Shown: positions 17,513 to 26,757, numbered from the stretch's first letter. The stretch is 64,000 nucleotides of DNA from CADEEX01 sp964577955 (GCA_964577955.1 CAZOAZ010000021.1:31974-95973), one strand, 5' to 3'. The notes: a model not told the origin generated them from the letters alone. Numbers and translations: made by a program.

Positions 17513-17617
17513 AACTCCCAGACTCGATAACTGAGCTCGCTTTCGTTCTTTGCGGAACGAGCGGTGTGCTGTGGCGCGTTCCCTTTCCGGACGAAGGGGG
17601 GCGCAGTAGGTGAATTG

Positions 17618-18913
17618 ATGTCGAAGTTCGCAGTGTCTATTGGGATTCTGGCGTGCCTGGGTGCGCTCGAGGCACCGGAGGTCTCTGCACAAGACACCGT
17701 GCCGGCGAGGCTTTCCCTCGCCGATGCGGTGGGTCTCGCGACCGAGCGTCATCCGGCGCTCGCGGTGGGTCGCAACGACGTGGCCATCGCCGAGGCCGAC
17801 CGCTTGACCGCGACGCGGCGTCTCAACCCGGCGATTTCTCTGAACTCCGAGAGCTATCCGCTGTTCGACTCGCCGCGTCCGGGATTCGGGAACGGACAAG
17901 AATTCGTCGCCCGGTTTGATCAAGAGATCGAGCTGGCTGGTCGCCGTCGTCTCCGTACGAATGCGGCGGAAGCCGGCGTCGAGGTCGCCGAACTTCGCGC
18001 CAAGGATCGCGAGCGGCAGTTAGCCTTGGAGGTGCGGCGCGCCTATTTTCAAGTCGTCCTCGCGAAGTCCGATCTCGAGGTCGCGAATGGCGCGCTCGGC
18101 GAGATCGATCGCGTGATCGAGTTGAATCGCGCTCGCGCGAGGTTGGGAGATATCTCGGGTGCCGAGCTGCGCCGGCTCCAAGTAGAGCGTCTTCGCTTTG
18201 TCGACGACGTGTTTGCATCGGAACTGGCGTTGCGCAACGCGCGGGCGGCGTTGCTGACGTGGATGAATGTGCCGGACCTGACCACCTCATTCGATGTGGT
18301 GGAGACCCTGCAGGTTCCGGAGCCGATCGCACCTCAGGCGCAACCCGGCAGCCTCCCGAACGGCCTGGACTTGCGTGCCCAGGCGCTCGATGTGCGCCCG
18401 GACCTCCTCGCGGCGCGGCGAGAGGTCGCGAGAGCCGATACCGAAACGCAACTCCAGCGCGCACTTCGAACGCCGAATGTCACTGTTGGAGGCGGCTATA
18501 AGCGTGATTTCGGCACGAATGCGATCGTCTTTGGCGTCACGGTACCGTTGCCGTTGTTCAATCGCAACCCAGGCGGAGTGAGCAGGGCGGAGGCCGAGCG
18601 CCGACGCGCTGACAACCAATATTCCGTCGCTAGGCTCGGCGCGGCGCTCGAGGTTCAGCAGGCCCTCAACGCGCTCGATATTGATCGTCAGCGCGTCCAG
18701 TACATCGAGCGCGAATACCTCGCGAACGCCCGCGAGTCGCGCGACATCATCCTGTCGTCGTACCGCCTGGGCGCCGCCACTCTCATTGACTTTCTCGACG
18801 CGCAGCGCGCGTTTCGCGACACCGTCCGCACTTACAACAGGGCGCTCTACGACTTACGCGTGACTCAATTCCAGCTGATCGCCGCCGTGGGCGACCCGAC
18901 TTTGCAGCCATAG
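17618..18913 (+). CDS. czcC: TolC-family outer-membrane channel of the second metal pump
   Basis: 431 residues from ATG 17618, chosen because a signal peptide starts there (MSKFAVSIGILACLGAL, ending EVSAQ) and TAGGTGA lies just before it. Typical outer-membrane factor repeats follow: LSLADAVGLATERHPALAVG, QEIELAGRRRLRTNAAEAG, DVRPDLLAARREVARADTET and AATLIDFLDAQRAFRDT. It provides the outer-membrane exit for the pump encoded two genes downstream, and ends 8 nt before the adaptor gene. Confidence 0.92.
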   Translation: MSKFAVSIGILACLGALEAPEVSAQDTVPARLSLADAVGLATERHPALAVGRNDVAIAEADRLTATRRLNPAISLNSESYPLFDSPRPGFGNGQEFVARFDQEIELAGRRRLRTNAAEAGVEVAELRAKDRERQLALEVRRAYFQVVLAKSDLEVANGALGEIDRVIELNRARARLGDISGAELRRLQVERLRFVDDVFASELALRNARAALLTWMNVPDLTTSFDVVETLQVPEPIAPQAQPGSLPNGLDLRAQALDVRPDLLAARREVARADTETQLQRALRTPNVTVGGGYKRDFGTNAIVFGVTVPLPLFNRNPGGVSRAEAERRRADNQYSVARLGAALEVQQALNALDIDRQRVQYIEREYLANARESRDIILSSYRLGAATLIDFLDAQRAFRDTVRTYNRALYDLRVTQFQLIAAVGDPTLQP

Positions 18914-18921
18914 GACATCGC

Positions 18922-20223
18922 ATGACTGATTTGAATGCTCCGCAGACCGCTCGGGCCAATGCATCGACTGGCAGGCGCTTTGGCATTGTCGCCTTGGCCG
19001 TCGTCCTCGCTGCGGGTCTCGCCCTGGGGGTGATCGTTCCGCGGCTAATGGCCGGCCGTTCCGCCAGCGAACCAGAGAGCGAGACTGACAGCAAGGCGGC
19101 GAAGCTGCCTCCAGGGATTGTCGAGGTCGATGAGACGGCGCAGCGCAATGCGAGCGTTGAAACGACGGCCGCCGAGGCGCGGACGCTCCCCACAGTGATC
19201 GAGGTGACCGGTGTGGTCTCGCCCGAAGAGAGCCGTGTCGCGCACATTCGTCCGCTCGCGCGCGGGTTGATCGAAGGCGTATCGGTCAGTCTGGGCTCGC
19301 GCGTGCAGGCCGGCCAGCCGCTCATCACGTTCGACAACATCGAGCTTGGCGAACTGATTGGGACATTTCTCAGCGAACGAGCCGCGCTGCAGCAAACCGA
19401 GAGCGAACTCGAAGTGAAACGCCAAACGCTGAGTCGCGCCGAGGAACTAATTAAGCTCGAAGCCATCGCCCAGCAGACGCTCGAATTGCGACGTGCAGAG
19501 ACACGGAACGCCGAGGCAGGCGTGACCAGTCAGCGGGCTCGGGTGGCGAAAGTCGAGGAGCAGATCCACCGCTTCGGTCTGACGGATGCTGATCTCGCCA
19601 GGTTGACCACTGAGGAAGGGCGAAGTATTCATCGCACCGCCTCACACAGTGTGATTCGAGCGCCGTTCGCCGGAGTGATTACCAAGTACGACGTGGCCGA
19701 AGGCGAAGTCGTCCAGCCGGATCACGAGCTGTTCACGCTGACCAACCTTACGACGGTCTGGGTGCAAGCCGACGTCTACGAAAAGGACCTCGGCCGGATT
19801 CAGCGTGACTCCGACGTGGCGGTCAAGGTTGAGGCCTATCCAGACCGGTCGTTCGCCGGCCGCCTGACGTTCATCGCTGACCTTATCGATCCGAAGACAC
19901 GGACCGCCAAAGTCCGCTGCGTCGTGATGAACGGTGACGGCACCCTCAAATTGGACATGTTCGCCCGCATCTCGATTCCCACGAAGGATCAGCGAGAAGC
20001 TGTGGTCGTGCCGCAAGTCGCGGTTCAGCAGGTGGATAACCAATCGGTGGTATTCGTGCGACGGACCGCGACTCAATTTGAACGTCGCGACGTCCGACTG
20101 GGCGCCTCGTCCGGGACGTTGGTCGAGGTGCTCGACGGACTCAAGGCTGGTGAGACAGTGGCCTCAGCCGGCAGCTTCTACTTCAAAACAGCGCTGTTGC
20201 GCGAGCGCATCGGCGGCGAATAG
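18922..20223 (+). CDS. czcB: periplasmic adaptor (CzcB-like)
   Basis: 433 residues with an N-terminal membrane anchor (FGIVALAVVLAAGLALGVIV) and no lipobox. Adaptor features follow: VSLGSRVQAGQPLI, an alpha-hairpin (SELEVKRQTLSRAEELIKLE), IRAPFAGVITKYDVAEGE, VEAYPDRSFAGRLTFIADL and a C-terminal membrane-proximal part (VEVLDGLKAGETVASAGSF). It joins the pump to the outer-membrane channel. No extra N-terminal His/Met metal-binding segment is seen. Tightly spaced between the TolC and pump genes. Confidence 0.93.
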   Translation: MTDLNAPQTARANASTGRRFGIVALAVVLAAGLALGVIVPRLMAGRSASEPESETDSKAAKLPPGIVEVDETAQRNASVETTAAEARTLPTVIEVTGVVSPEESRVAHIRPLARGLIEGVSVSLGSRVQAGQPLITFDNIELGELIGTFLSERAALQQTESELEVKRQTLSRAEELIKLEAIAQQTLELRRAETRNAEAGVTSQRARVAKVEEQIHRFGLTDADLARLTTEEGRSIHRTASHSVIRAPFAGVITKYDVAEGEVVQPDHELFTLTNLTTVWVQADVYEKDLGRIQRDSDVAVKVEAYPDRSFAGRLTFIADLIDPKTRTAKVRCVVMNGDGTLKLDMFARISIPTKDQREAVVVPQVAVQQVDNQSVVFVRRTATQFERRDVRLGASSGTLVEVLDGLKAGETVASAGSFYFKTALLRERIGGE

Positions 20224-20240
20224 CAGGAGCTGAGGACGCT

Positions 20241-23200
20241 GTGCATCATCTGATCGATTTCTCACTCCGCAACAAGTTCCTGGTGTTGATTGTCACCGCC
20301 GTGATGATCGGCGTCGGATTCTATTCGATGACCCGTCTCCCGATCGACGCGGTCCCCGACGTGACGCCGAATCAGGTGCTGATTCTGACGCAGGCGCCTG
20401 GCCTCGGCCCCGTCGAAGTCGAGCGATTTATCACCTTTCCGGTCGAGACTGCGATGAGCGGTTTGCCGGGCATCACCGATATCCGGTCCGTCTCTCGCTT
20501 TGGTCTCTCGTCGGTCTACGTCTATTTCAACGAGCAGACGGATATCTACTTTGCCCGTCGATTGGTGTTGGAGCGGCTGCCCGATGCGCGCGAAGCGATC
20601 CCGGCCGGATTTGGCTCGCCGACGATGGGGCCAATCACCACCGGCCTTGGCGAAATCTACCAATTCGAAGTGCGTGGCAACGGGATGCCCTTGATGGACC
20701 TGCGGAGCATTCTGGAATGGGACATCGCGTTCAAGCTCCGGTCAGTCCCCGGCGTGGTCGAAGTGAACTCCTACGGCGGAGAGCTAAAAACGTACGAGGT
20801 GCAACTAGATCCCGAGAAGCTGGTGTCCTTCAATGTGTCACTGGAGACTGTGTTCGAGGCGCTCGAACGGAACAACGCCAATGCCGGTGGGGCATATATC
20901 GAGCGCGCGCAAGAGCAATACGTGATTCGCGGCGAAGGACTCGTCGAGCGCATCTCTGACATCGACAACATCGTCGTCTCGGCCGAGCGGGGCACACCGG
21001 TCTACGTCAAGAATCTTGGCCAGACGGTGTTGGCGCCCCGAGTACGCCAGGGGGCGGTGACTCGCGATGGCCGAGGAGAGGTGGTCACCGGTGTCGTCAT
21101 GATGTTGATGGGCGAGAACTCGCGCGTTGTCGCGCAACGGATTGCCGACGAACTCGAGGTGATCAAGCCGACGTTGCCAAAGGGCGTCGAGATCGAGACG
21201 TTCTACGACCGCACAGCGCTCGTGCGAAAGACGATCTCGACCGTCGAGAAGAACCTGTTCGAGGGTGGCGTCCTTGTGATTGCGGTTCTCCTTCTCCTAC
21301 TCGGTAACGTCCGTGGCGGGCTCATTGTCGCGTCGGCGATTCCTCTCTCCATGCTGTTTGCTTTCACCGGCATGGTCCAGGCAGGGCTGTCCGGCAACTT
21401 GATGAGTCTCGGCGCCATCGACTTTGGACTGATCGTCGATGGCTCCGTGGTCATGATTGAGAACATCGTGCGCAAGGTGAGCGAGCGTCATGGGCCCGGC
21501 ACCACGCGCGAAGACGTGATTCGCGAGGCAGGCCGCGAGGTCGCGCGGCCGATCTTCTTCGCGGTCCTGATCATCATGATCGTTTACCTGCCGATCCTGA
21601 CGCTCGAGGGCGTCGAGGGGAAGATGTTTCGGCCGATGGCACTCACAGTGGTGTTTGCGTTGGTGGGATCGCTGATTCTGGCGCTGACGGTCATGCCGGT
21701 ACTCGCGTCGTTGCTGTTCCGCGGCAAGGTGAGCGAGCACGAACCCCGACTCGTGCACTGGCTCAAGACGCGCTATCGACCGATCCTGTCGCGGACCCTG
21801 GCTCATCCCGGGCTCACGGCGGCCATCGCCGGTGGCATTTTCGCGCTGTCGATGCTTCTCGTGCCCCTCATGGGCACCGAATTCATCCCGAAGCTTGATG
21901 AGGGGACGTTAGCCATTCAGGCGTGGCGGCTGCCCAGCGTGTCGCTCACCGAGTCCATCAAGAGCACGACGCTGATCGAAAAGATTCTGAAGCAGTTCCC
22001 GGAGGTCGTGTCGGTGGTTTCCCGGACCGGTCAGGCAGAAATCCCCACCGATCCCATGGGTGTGGAAACCAGCGACATCTTCGTGATGTTGAAAGACCAC
22101 AGCGAGTGGACGACGGCTACGAATCGCGAGGGGCTGGTCGCGGCCTTCGACGAGGCGCTGGACAAAGCGGTACCTGGAAACGTCTTTAGTTATTCACAAC
22201 CAATCGAGTTACGTGTCCAAGAGCTCATCGCGGGTGTTCGCTCAGACCTCGCCATCACGCTGTTTGGGGACGATCTTGACCAACTGCGTCGAATCGGCAA
22301 CGACATCACGCGGGTTGTTCAAGGCGTGCCCGGTGCGGCCGACGCGAAGCTCGAACAGACGAGCGGACTCCCATTCCTTCGTATCAAGATTCGCCGCGAC
22401 GAGATCGCCCGGTACGGCATCAACGCCTCGCAAGTGCTGGACGTGGTGCAGACGATCGGGGGGCGCACGGTCGGTGAAGTACTCGAGGGGCAACGCCGGT
22501 TCGCCATTCAGGCACGATTCACACCCGAGTCCAGAGCGGACATCGACCGCCTGCGGAATCTGAAAGTCCAGGATCAGCAGGGCCGCATGATTCCCCTGTC
22601 GCAGCTCGCCGATATCGTCACGGAGGAGGGTCCGGCACAAATCAGCCGTGACAATATCCACCGCCGCATTGCGATCGAAGCGAACGTGCGTGGCCGCGAC
22701 TTGGGCAGCTTCGTCGCCGATGTGCAGCGCGCCGTCGCCGCGCAGATCACACTCCCTGCTGGCTACTACGTCGAGTACGGCGGGCAGTTCGAAAACCTCG
22801 AGCGCGCGACCCAGCGACTGGTGCTGGTTGTGCCAGTGGCTCTCTTCCTGATTTTTGTGCTGCTCTATACCACGTTCAACGCCATCAGGCCCGCACTGCT
22901 GATTTACTTCAACATTCCGATCGCAGCGACGGGTGGCGTTGTGGCGCTCTTCCTCCGCGGCATGCCATTCAGCATTTCGGCAGCCGTCGGGTTTATTGCG
23001 CTGTTTGGCGTGGCCGTCCTCAATGGCGTGGTGATGGTGTCGTACTTCGTCGAGCTGCGTCACCAGGGCAGGAACGTCAATGACGCCGTTCGCGAGGGCG
23101 CGGAACTGCGGCTGCGTCCGGTCCTCATGACGGCACTGGTCGCTGGCCTGGGATTCGTGCCAATGGCATTGGCCACGAGTGCGGGTGCCGAGGTGCAGCG

Positions 23201-23315
23201 CCCGTTGGCGACGGTGGTCATCGGCGGCCTGATTACGTCCACAACATTGACGCTGCTCGTTCTCCCGGCTTTGTACCGGTGGTTTGAACGAGACGCTCCA
23301 GAGATCGAGATCTAA
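20241..23315 (+). CDS. czcA: second CzcA-type heavy-metal RND efflux pump
   Basis: 1024 residues from GTG 20241 (GAGG upstream). It opens with VHHLIDFSLRNKFLV, then PIDAVPDVTPNQV. The TM4 motif at D394 reads DFGLIVDGSVVMIEN, close to the DFGxxxDGAxxxVEN form of divalent-cation exporters, with Ser for Ala and Ile for Val. The GLGEIYQFEV and LDEGTLAIQAWRLP segments are usual for the family. It uses the proton gradient to expel Zn/Cd/Co-type ions. The second pump differs clearly from the first at 4649-7816 and so is not a recent duplicate. Followed 9 nt later by the PII-like gene. Confidence 0.95.
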   Translation: MHHLIDFSLRNKFLVLIVTAVMIGVGFYSMTRLPIDAVPDVTPNQVLILTQAPGLGPVEVERFITFPVETAMSGLPGITDIRSVSRFGLSSVYVYFNEQTDIYFARRLVLERLPDAREAIPAGFGSPTMGPITTGLGEIYQFEVRGNGMPLMDLRSILEWDIAFKLRSVPGVVEVNSYGGELKTYEVQLDPEKLVSFNVSLETVFEALERNNANAGGAYIERAQEQYVIRGEGLVERISDIDNIVVSAERGTPVYVKNLGQTVLAPRVRQGAVTRDGRGEVVTGVVMMLMGENSRVVAQRIADELEVIKPTLPKGVEIETFYDRTALVRKTISTVEKNLFEGGVLVIAVLLLLLGNVRGGLIVASAIPLSMLFAFTGMVQAGLSGNLMSLGAIDFGLIVDGSVVMIENIVRKVSERHGPGTTREDVIREAGREVARPIFFAVLIIMIVYLPILTLEGVEGKMFRPMALTVVFALVGSLILALTVMPVLASLLFRGKVSEHEPRLVHWLKTRYRPILSRTLAHPGLTAAIAGGIFALSMLLVPLMGTEFIPKLDEGTLAIQAWRLPSVSLTESIKSTTLIEKILKQFPEVVSVVSRTGQAEIPTDPMGVETSDIFVMLKDHSEWTTATNREGLVAAFDEALDKAVPGNVFSYSQPIELRVQELIAGVRSDLAITLFGDDLDQLRRIGNDITRVVQGVPGAADAKLEQTSGLPFLRIKIRRDEIARYGINASQVLDVVQTIGGRTVGEVLEGQRRFAIQARFTPESRADIDRLRNLKVQDQQGRMIPLSQLADIVTEEGPAQISRDNIHRRIAIEANVRGRDLGSFVADVQRAVAAQITLPAGYYVEYGGQFENLERATQRLVLVVPVALFLIFVLLYTTFNAIRPALLIYFNIPIAATGGVVALFLRGMPFSISAAVGFIALFGVAVLNGVVMVSYFVELRHQGRNVNDAVREGAELRLRPVLMTALVAGLGFVPMALATSAGAEVQRPLATVVIGGLITSTTLTLLVLPALYRWFERDAPEIEI

Positions 23316-23324
23316 GGGGGTCGT

Positions 23325-23657
23325 ATGCATGAGATCAAGGCAGTGGTACGAGCGGATCGTCTCGAGGCGATTGTGCACGCGTTGCACGCGATCCCCAATC
23401 TGCCTGGCATCACCGTATCGATTGTGCGTGGGATCGGAAGGTGGCGAGACCCTCAAAAGCCAAACGGCCCGGAGTACGGCGATGTGTCGATGGCAAAGCT
23501 GGAGACGGTCGTGCCCGACGAGATGGTCGACCTCGTCATCGCAACGGTCCGTCGGGCGGGGTACACCGGACGCGCCGGCGACGGAAAGATCTTCGTGTCC
23601 GACGTTCACCGAGCGATCAACATTCGCGATGACGCCGAGGGCGCTGCGATTTTGTGA
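23325..23657 (+). CDS. PII-NG-like nitrogen-regulator-fold protein of the metal operon
   Basis: 110 residues with the PII ferredoxin-like trimer fold: MHEIKAVVRADRLEAIVHAL at the start, the T-loop region RGIGRWRDPQKPNGPEYGDV, then PDEMVDLVIATVRRAGYTGRAGDGKIFV. PII proteins bind ATP/ADP and switch partner membrane proteins. A distinct branch, PII-NG, has been described next to heavy-metal RND genes, and this gene sits 9 nt after the pump. The T-loop lacks the usual uridylylated YxGxEY tyrosine pattern of GlnB. It probably tunes the RND pump by nucleotide or metal binding; the ligand is unknown. Confidence 0.85.
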   Translation: MHEIKAVVRADRLEAIVHALHAIPNLPGITVSIVRGIGRWRDPQKPNGPEYGDVSMAKLETVVPDEMVDLVIATVRRAGYTGRAGDGKIFVSDVHRAINIRDDAEGAAIL

Positions 23658-23699
23658 CGGTGTCTGTTCTTTCGAGGCAGGCTGGCAACCGACGCAAGC

Positions 23700-23849
23700 A
23701 TGAACTTGATGGGGCCTCGGGCCGGGCGGTCAGTGAAACAACGCAATCAGGACGAACGCTTCGAATGGGACATTGCCGTGGCAATCGTGCTCGCTCTTTT
23801 GATCATGTTCGCCATCGTCGCGGCGGAGTCACTCGGACTATTGAGGTAG
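23700..23849 (+). CDS. 49-residue single-span membrane protein (FEWD family)
   Basis: ATG 23700 (an in-frame ATG at 23709 and a GTG near 23733 are also possible). The polar start contains QDERFEWDI, identical in DERFEWD to the tiny protein at 14721. One membrane helix follows (AVAIVLALLIMFAIVAAES) and a short end GLLR. It lies between the PII-like gene and the PCYCGC gene, all in one direction. Two copies of the same micro-protein beside two different metal exporters argue for a real transporter-associated function. Confidence 0.65.
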   Translation: MNLMGPRAGRSVKQRNQDERFEWDIAVAIVLALLIMFAIVAAESLGLLR

Positions 23850-23921
23850 TCGAATCCTCGCGCGTCCACTGACGCGGTCCACGCTAGTTTGAGTCGTCGG
23901 CGGCGATGAAGGGCTAATGTG

Positions 23922-24494
23922 ATGGCCAAGAGAAACAGGATCGTCAGACTTTCTCGCCTACGCTTGACCCGACCTCCGAGATCGACACGCGCCTGGTGGC
24001 CATGGTGTGTCGTCGCCATCGGCGCAATTGGGCTGGGATTCGCGATCGTTCGGTCGGTTGTCCGACAAGACAACTGGTTGCAATGGCGCCAGTCGCTGGA
24101 ACAACAGGCAGCCGGTTTTGCCTGGCCTCCATGGGAGCGGCAGTGGCCCGCGCTGCCGCTCTCGCCACGAACATCAGGCGATTTCTCGGGACCCTACGCA
24201 TTTGCCGCGCTTCATGTTCTTGAGTTGCGCCACATTCCGTGCTTCTGCGGCTGCGAGCGGCAGGGCCACAAGAGCAATGCGGACTGCTATCTGCGTGGCA
24301 TGACGCCGAGTGGAATGCCGATCTGGGACGACCATTCGTTCACCTGCGCGACCTCTGTAAACGTAACGCGCGAGGTAGCGCTGATGATGAAAGCGGGACG
24401 GCCTTTATCGGAGATCAGACGCGAGATCGAAGCTCATCACAGAGGTGGGAGAATGTCACCGCCGCCGGTCCTGACGAGCGCGACCACGCGATGA
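23922..24494 (+). CDS. membrane-anchored PCYCGC-motif protein
   Basis: 190 residues from ATG 23922 (GTG 23919 possible). A basic start leads into one membrane helix (WWPWCVVAIGAIGLGFAIV). The exported part carries HIPCFCGCERQGHKSNADCYLRG-type sequence: CFCGCE, GHKSNADC, then DDHSFTCATSVNVTREVALM, the layout of the PCYCGC domain (PF13798) with a Phe in place of Tyr. Proteins of this family are uncharacterised, usually lipoproteins or anchored proteins; the fixed Cys/His set suggests binding of a metal or heme. It belongs to the second RND operon by spacing. Confidence 0.8.
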   Translation: MAKRNRIVRLSRLRLTRPPRSTRAWWPWCVVAIGAIGLGFAIVRSVVRQDNWLQWRQSLEQQAAGFAWPPWERQWPALPLSPRTSGDFSGPYAFAALHVLELRHIPCFCGCERQGHKSNADCYLRGMTPSGMPIWDDHSFTCATSVNVTREVALMMKAGRPLSEIRREIEAHHRGGRMSPPPVLTSATTR

Positions 24495-24530
24495 TCGGGT
24501 TCTGAGTGATCTCGAAAGCAGAAGAGCAGG

Positions 24531-24701
24531 ATGCGAAAGAGAAATGTGAGCGAGACAAAGGCCGACTCGGGGCCATGGGACTTCACGAGGTGGTTGCTGT
24601 TGGCGCTCCTCATTGTGGGGATCGCATTGGCGGTGCTGGCGGCGTGGCCCCGAGAACTGGACACGGAGATGAAAGAACACTTCGATATCGAACACAAATA
24701 G
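24531..24701 (+). CDS. 56-residue single-span membrane protein
   Basis: ATG 24531 with AGAGCAGG just upstream. Polar start (MRKRNVSETKADSGPWDFTR), one membrane helix (WLLLALLIVGIALAVLAAW) and an acidic/His tail (ELDTEMKEHFDIEHK). PWDF lies where EWD lies in the tiny proteins at 14721, 14920 and 23700, so it may be a distant member. Last gene of the second RND operon before the pseudogene region. Confidence 0.6.
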   Translation: MRKRNVSETKADSGPWDFTRWLLLALLIVGIALAVLAAWPRELDTEMKEHFDIEHK

Positions 24702-24783
24702 AGAACTGTCTGCGGCTGCGAATTTGTAAGCTGAAGTATGAAGCGGAGGCCGCGGATTGATCATGAGACGTGGAAACGGACGC

Positions 24784-25460
24784 TCACGCCGATTGAAAGA
24801 AGTATTGGGGAGGCGTGCTCCCCGTGGTCCCCTTGCCAGCACTTCCGTCGATCTGCAGGTTTCGTCCGATCAGCCATCCGAGGCCCGCGTCGAGGATGAC
24901 CGCGTTTCCAGCATCCGCGCCTTCCGGAGTCTGGACGCCGATATCCACGAACGGATTGATCATCTTGTCGACGTTGAAATGGTTCAGCGTGAGCGCAAAC
25001 AGACCGGCAAAGAATCCCCCACTCGCATCGTCTTCATACAAGGCCACGCCCGCATTGGGATTGAGCGAGAGTCGCGAGGTCAGGTCCCAATCTGCGGCCA
25101 GTCGCAGATCGCCTGTGGTGTGAAACTTGACGCCGAATGATGCGGGGCGAAGGCAGTGGTCGACTCGAGCCCGAGTCGACCATCGTCAAGGTGTTGCCTT
25201 CGAGGCGCGTCTCCCAACGATCGGTGAGTCCCATTCGAACTAACGTGAAGACGGTGCGTTCATCGTCTCCACCGGCATCGCGAAGTTCGTACTGCAATCC
25301 GGCTTCGAATTGCAACCAGCCGCGGCCAATCACGCTGCTCCCATCCGCGATTCCAGGTCGATCCGGGTCGATCAAATCCTCGCCTGGGGCGGAACCTGGC
25401 GATGTCGCGGCAGCCGGTGTCCGAGCTCAGACATCGGCCGCGCCCAAAGACAGTCAGGCG
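24784..25460 (-). pseudogene. broken copy of the outer-membrane barrel gene
   Basis: Two minus-strand pieces in different frames match the intact gene at 11038-11880. The upstream piece has IDPDRPGIADGSSVIGRG, RWETRLEGNTLTMVDSG; the downstream piece has TTGDLRLAADWDLTSRLSL, MINPFVDIGVQTPEGADAG. About 45 residues between them are missing, with a frame change near 25140, and the start is disrupted upstream of 25375. A stop truncates the end (YFFQSA). Non-functional remains of an older copy of the metal cluster. Confidence 0.8.
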
Positions 25461-25553
25461 ATCCCCAAGGCGGCCAGTCGTTCTCCATAGGGTCCGTTCA
25501 TGGTGTGCTGAGCACTTGCTGGGATGCGGAACATCGTCCATCGGTTGACCAGT

Positions 25554-26095
25554 CATCGCGGAGACGATCGAGCAAACGACAGCCATGGCCGCGGTTGAGA
25601 TGGGACGTCGGATTGCGTTCGCCACCGCCATCATCATGGCGGTCTTCCTGCCGCTCTTCAGCATGGCAGGTATCGAAGGCCGGATGTACCAACCGTTGGC
25701 GGCGGCGCTCATCGCCGCGGTTGGCGCGTCGTTGGTCCTGGCCTTGACCGTCGTGCCCGTGCTCGGTTGGTGTCTTTCTCCGTGCGCACACGCACGGTCA
25801 GAGTGAAGACGTGTGGCTCATACGAATTGTCAACGCCGCGTACGCGCCGCTCCTGAATGTCTGCCTGCGGCGCCCACGCTCGGTCATCGCGCTCGCCGTG
25901 GCGATCACGGTGCCTATCCTGTTTTTGGGGGCACGGGTCGGCTCGGACTTCATGCCTCAGCTCGATGAAGGGCGGCTGCTGCTGCAGACGATTCTTCCGC
26001 CCGAAGCCTCGTTGGAGGAGGTCGATCGTCTCAACCACCGCGTCGAGGATTTGTTGCGAGATTTTCCTGAAGTCGATGATGTCGTCCGACGAACC
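25554..26095 (+). pseudogene. remnant of a CzcA/CusA-type RND pump
   Basis: Two plus-strand pieces in different frames read as the middle of an HME-RND pump: AVEMGRRIAFATAIIMAVFLPL and GIEGRMYQPLAAALIAAVG, then, after a frame shift near 25806, NAAYAPLLNVCLRRP, GARVGSDFMPQLDEGRLLLQ and FPEVDDVVRRT. Everything before and after is gone. The match stops where the IS630 remnant begins, so an insertion or deletion removed the rest. Confidence 0.8.
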
Positions 26096-26577
26096 CGCGC
26101 TGGCGCGTTCCCTGCAGAGTGTCGCAATGACGGTCTGCGATTCCCAGTGGCGGCAGGGCGTGTGGTCGTGCAGCCGGGCGCCGCGGGGACTGCGGCCGTA
26201 CCGGCGCAACAGGTCGGTCGTCACGCCGCACTCGTCGAGAAATACGTAGTGCCGTGCATCGTTTACTGGCTGCGCGGCGCGCCAGATGGTCGCCAACGCC
26301 GCGGTGGTCGGCAACGCGGCCCGCAGCTCGGCGAGTGTCGCATCGGCCTGCGCGGTCACCAGCGCGCGGAGGCGATCTTCTTGCCCCGCCAACACCCGCC
26401 CTGAAACTTCGTCTGCAGATGCGGCGCGAACGCACCCGTCTCCCGCTGGCGCTGCTTCAGCGCATCCACCCACGCCCGACTGACGTGGTATCGGGCCGCG
26501 AGCTCCTTCGACGTCAGCCCCACGTCCGCATCCGCGATGACGCGCTCTCGCAAATCCATCGAGTACGCGGCCGCCAT
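26096..26577 (-). pseudogene. degenerate IS630-family transposase
   Basis: From ATG 26577 the minus strand encodes the IS630 helix-turn-helix start (MAAAYSMDLRERVIADADVG, LTSKELAARYHVSRAWVDAL). A frame shift near 26400 is followed by EDRLRALVTAQADATLAELR and then, after a gap of roughly 35 residues, HYVFLDECGVTTDLLRRYGR and SPRGARL. The catalytic C-terminal third is absent, replaced by the RND remnant. It cannot move by itself. Inverted ends were not identified. Confidence 0.8.
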
Positions 26578-26631
26578 GTGTACCTCATGGTCGAGAGAAG
26601 TACCATGCTCGCGTACTGAGTACAAGTTGAA

Positions 26632-26757
26632 AACGCTCGCCCCGGCCGTCGTGCGAGTCGGGAAGCAGGGAAGATCGTCGAGGCCGGAACTAGCCGATGT
26701 CGCGATCGGGACGCTTTTCAGCGTGCGGCATGGCGAGAGGATCGCGCTCGATCGACG
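26632..26757 (+). pseudogene. fragment of a P1B-type ATPase
   Basis: About 40 residues in one frame (LAPAVVRVGKQG, then VAIGTLFSVRHGERIALDRRV) align with the actuator-domain entry of the intact ATPase at 12499-14688 (LAPPVVRVMEAG, VIVGTLFSVRPGEKVPLDGNV). Nothing else of the gene remains. It runs antisense to the last codons of the next ATPase gene. A GAGTCCT-TTGC-AGGACTC hairpin lies at its right edge. Confidence 0.75.

Noticed and set aside
22242..23609. 455-codon frame antisense to the second czcA
   Set aside because: Low-complexity His/Asp/Arg sequence opposite a well-conserved pump.
25709..26473. 254-codon frame as an independent transposase gene
   Set aside because: Only its middle is IS630-like; both ends come from other frames and from the antisense of the RND remnant.
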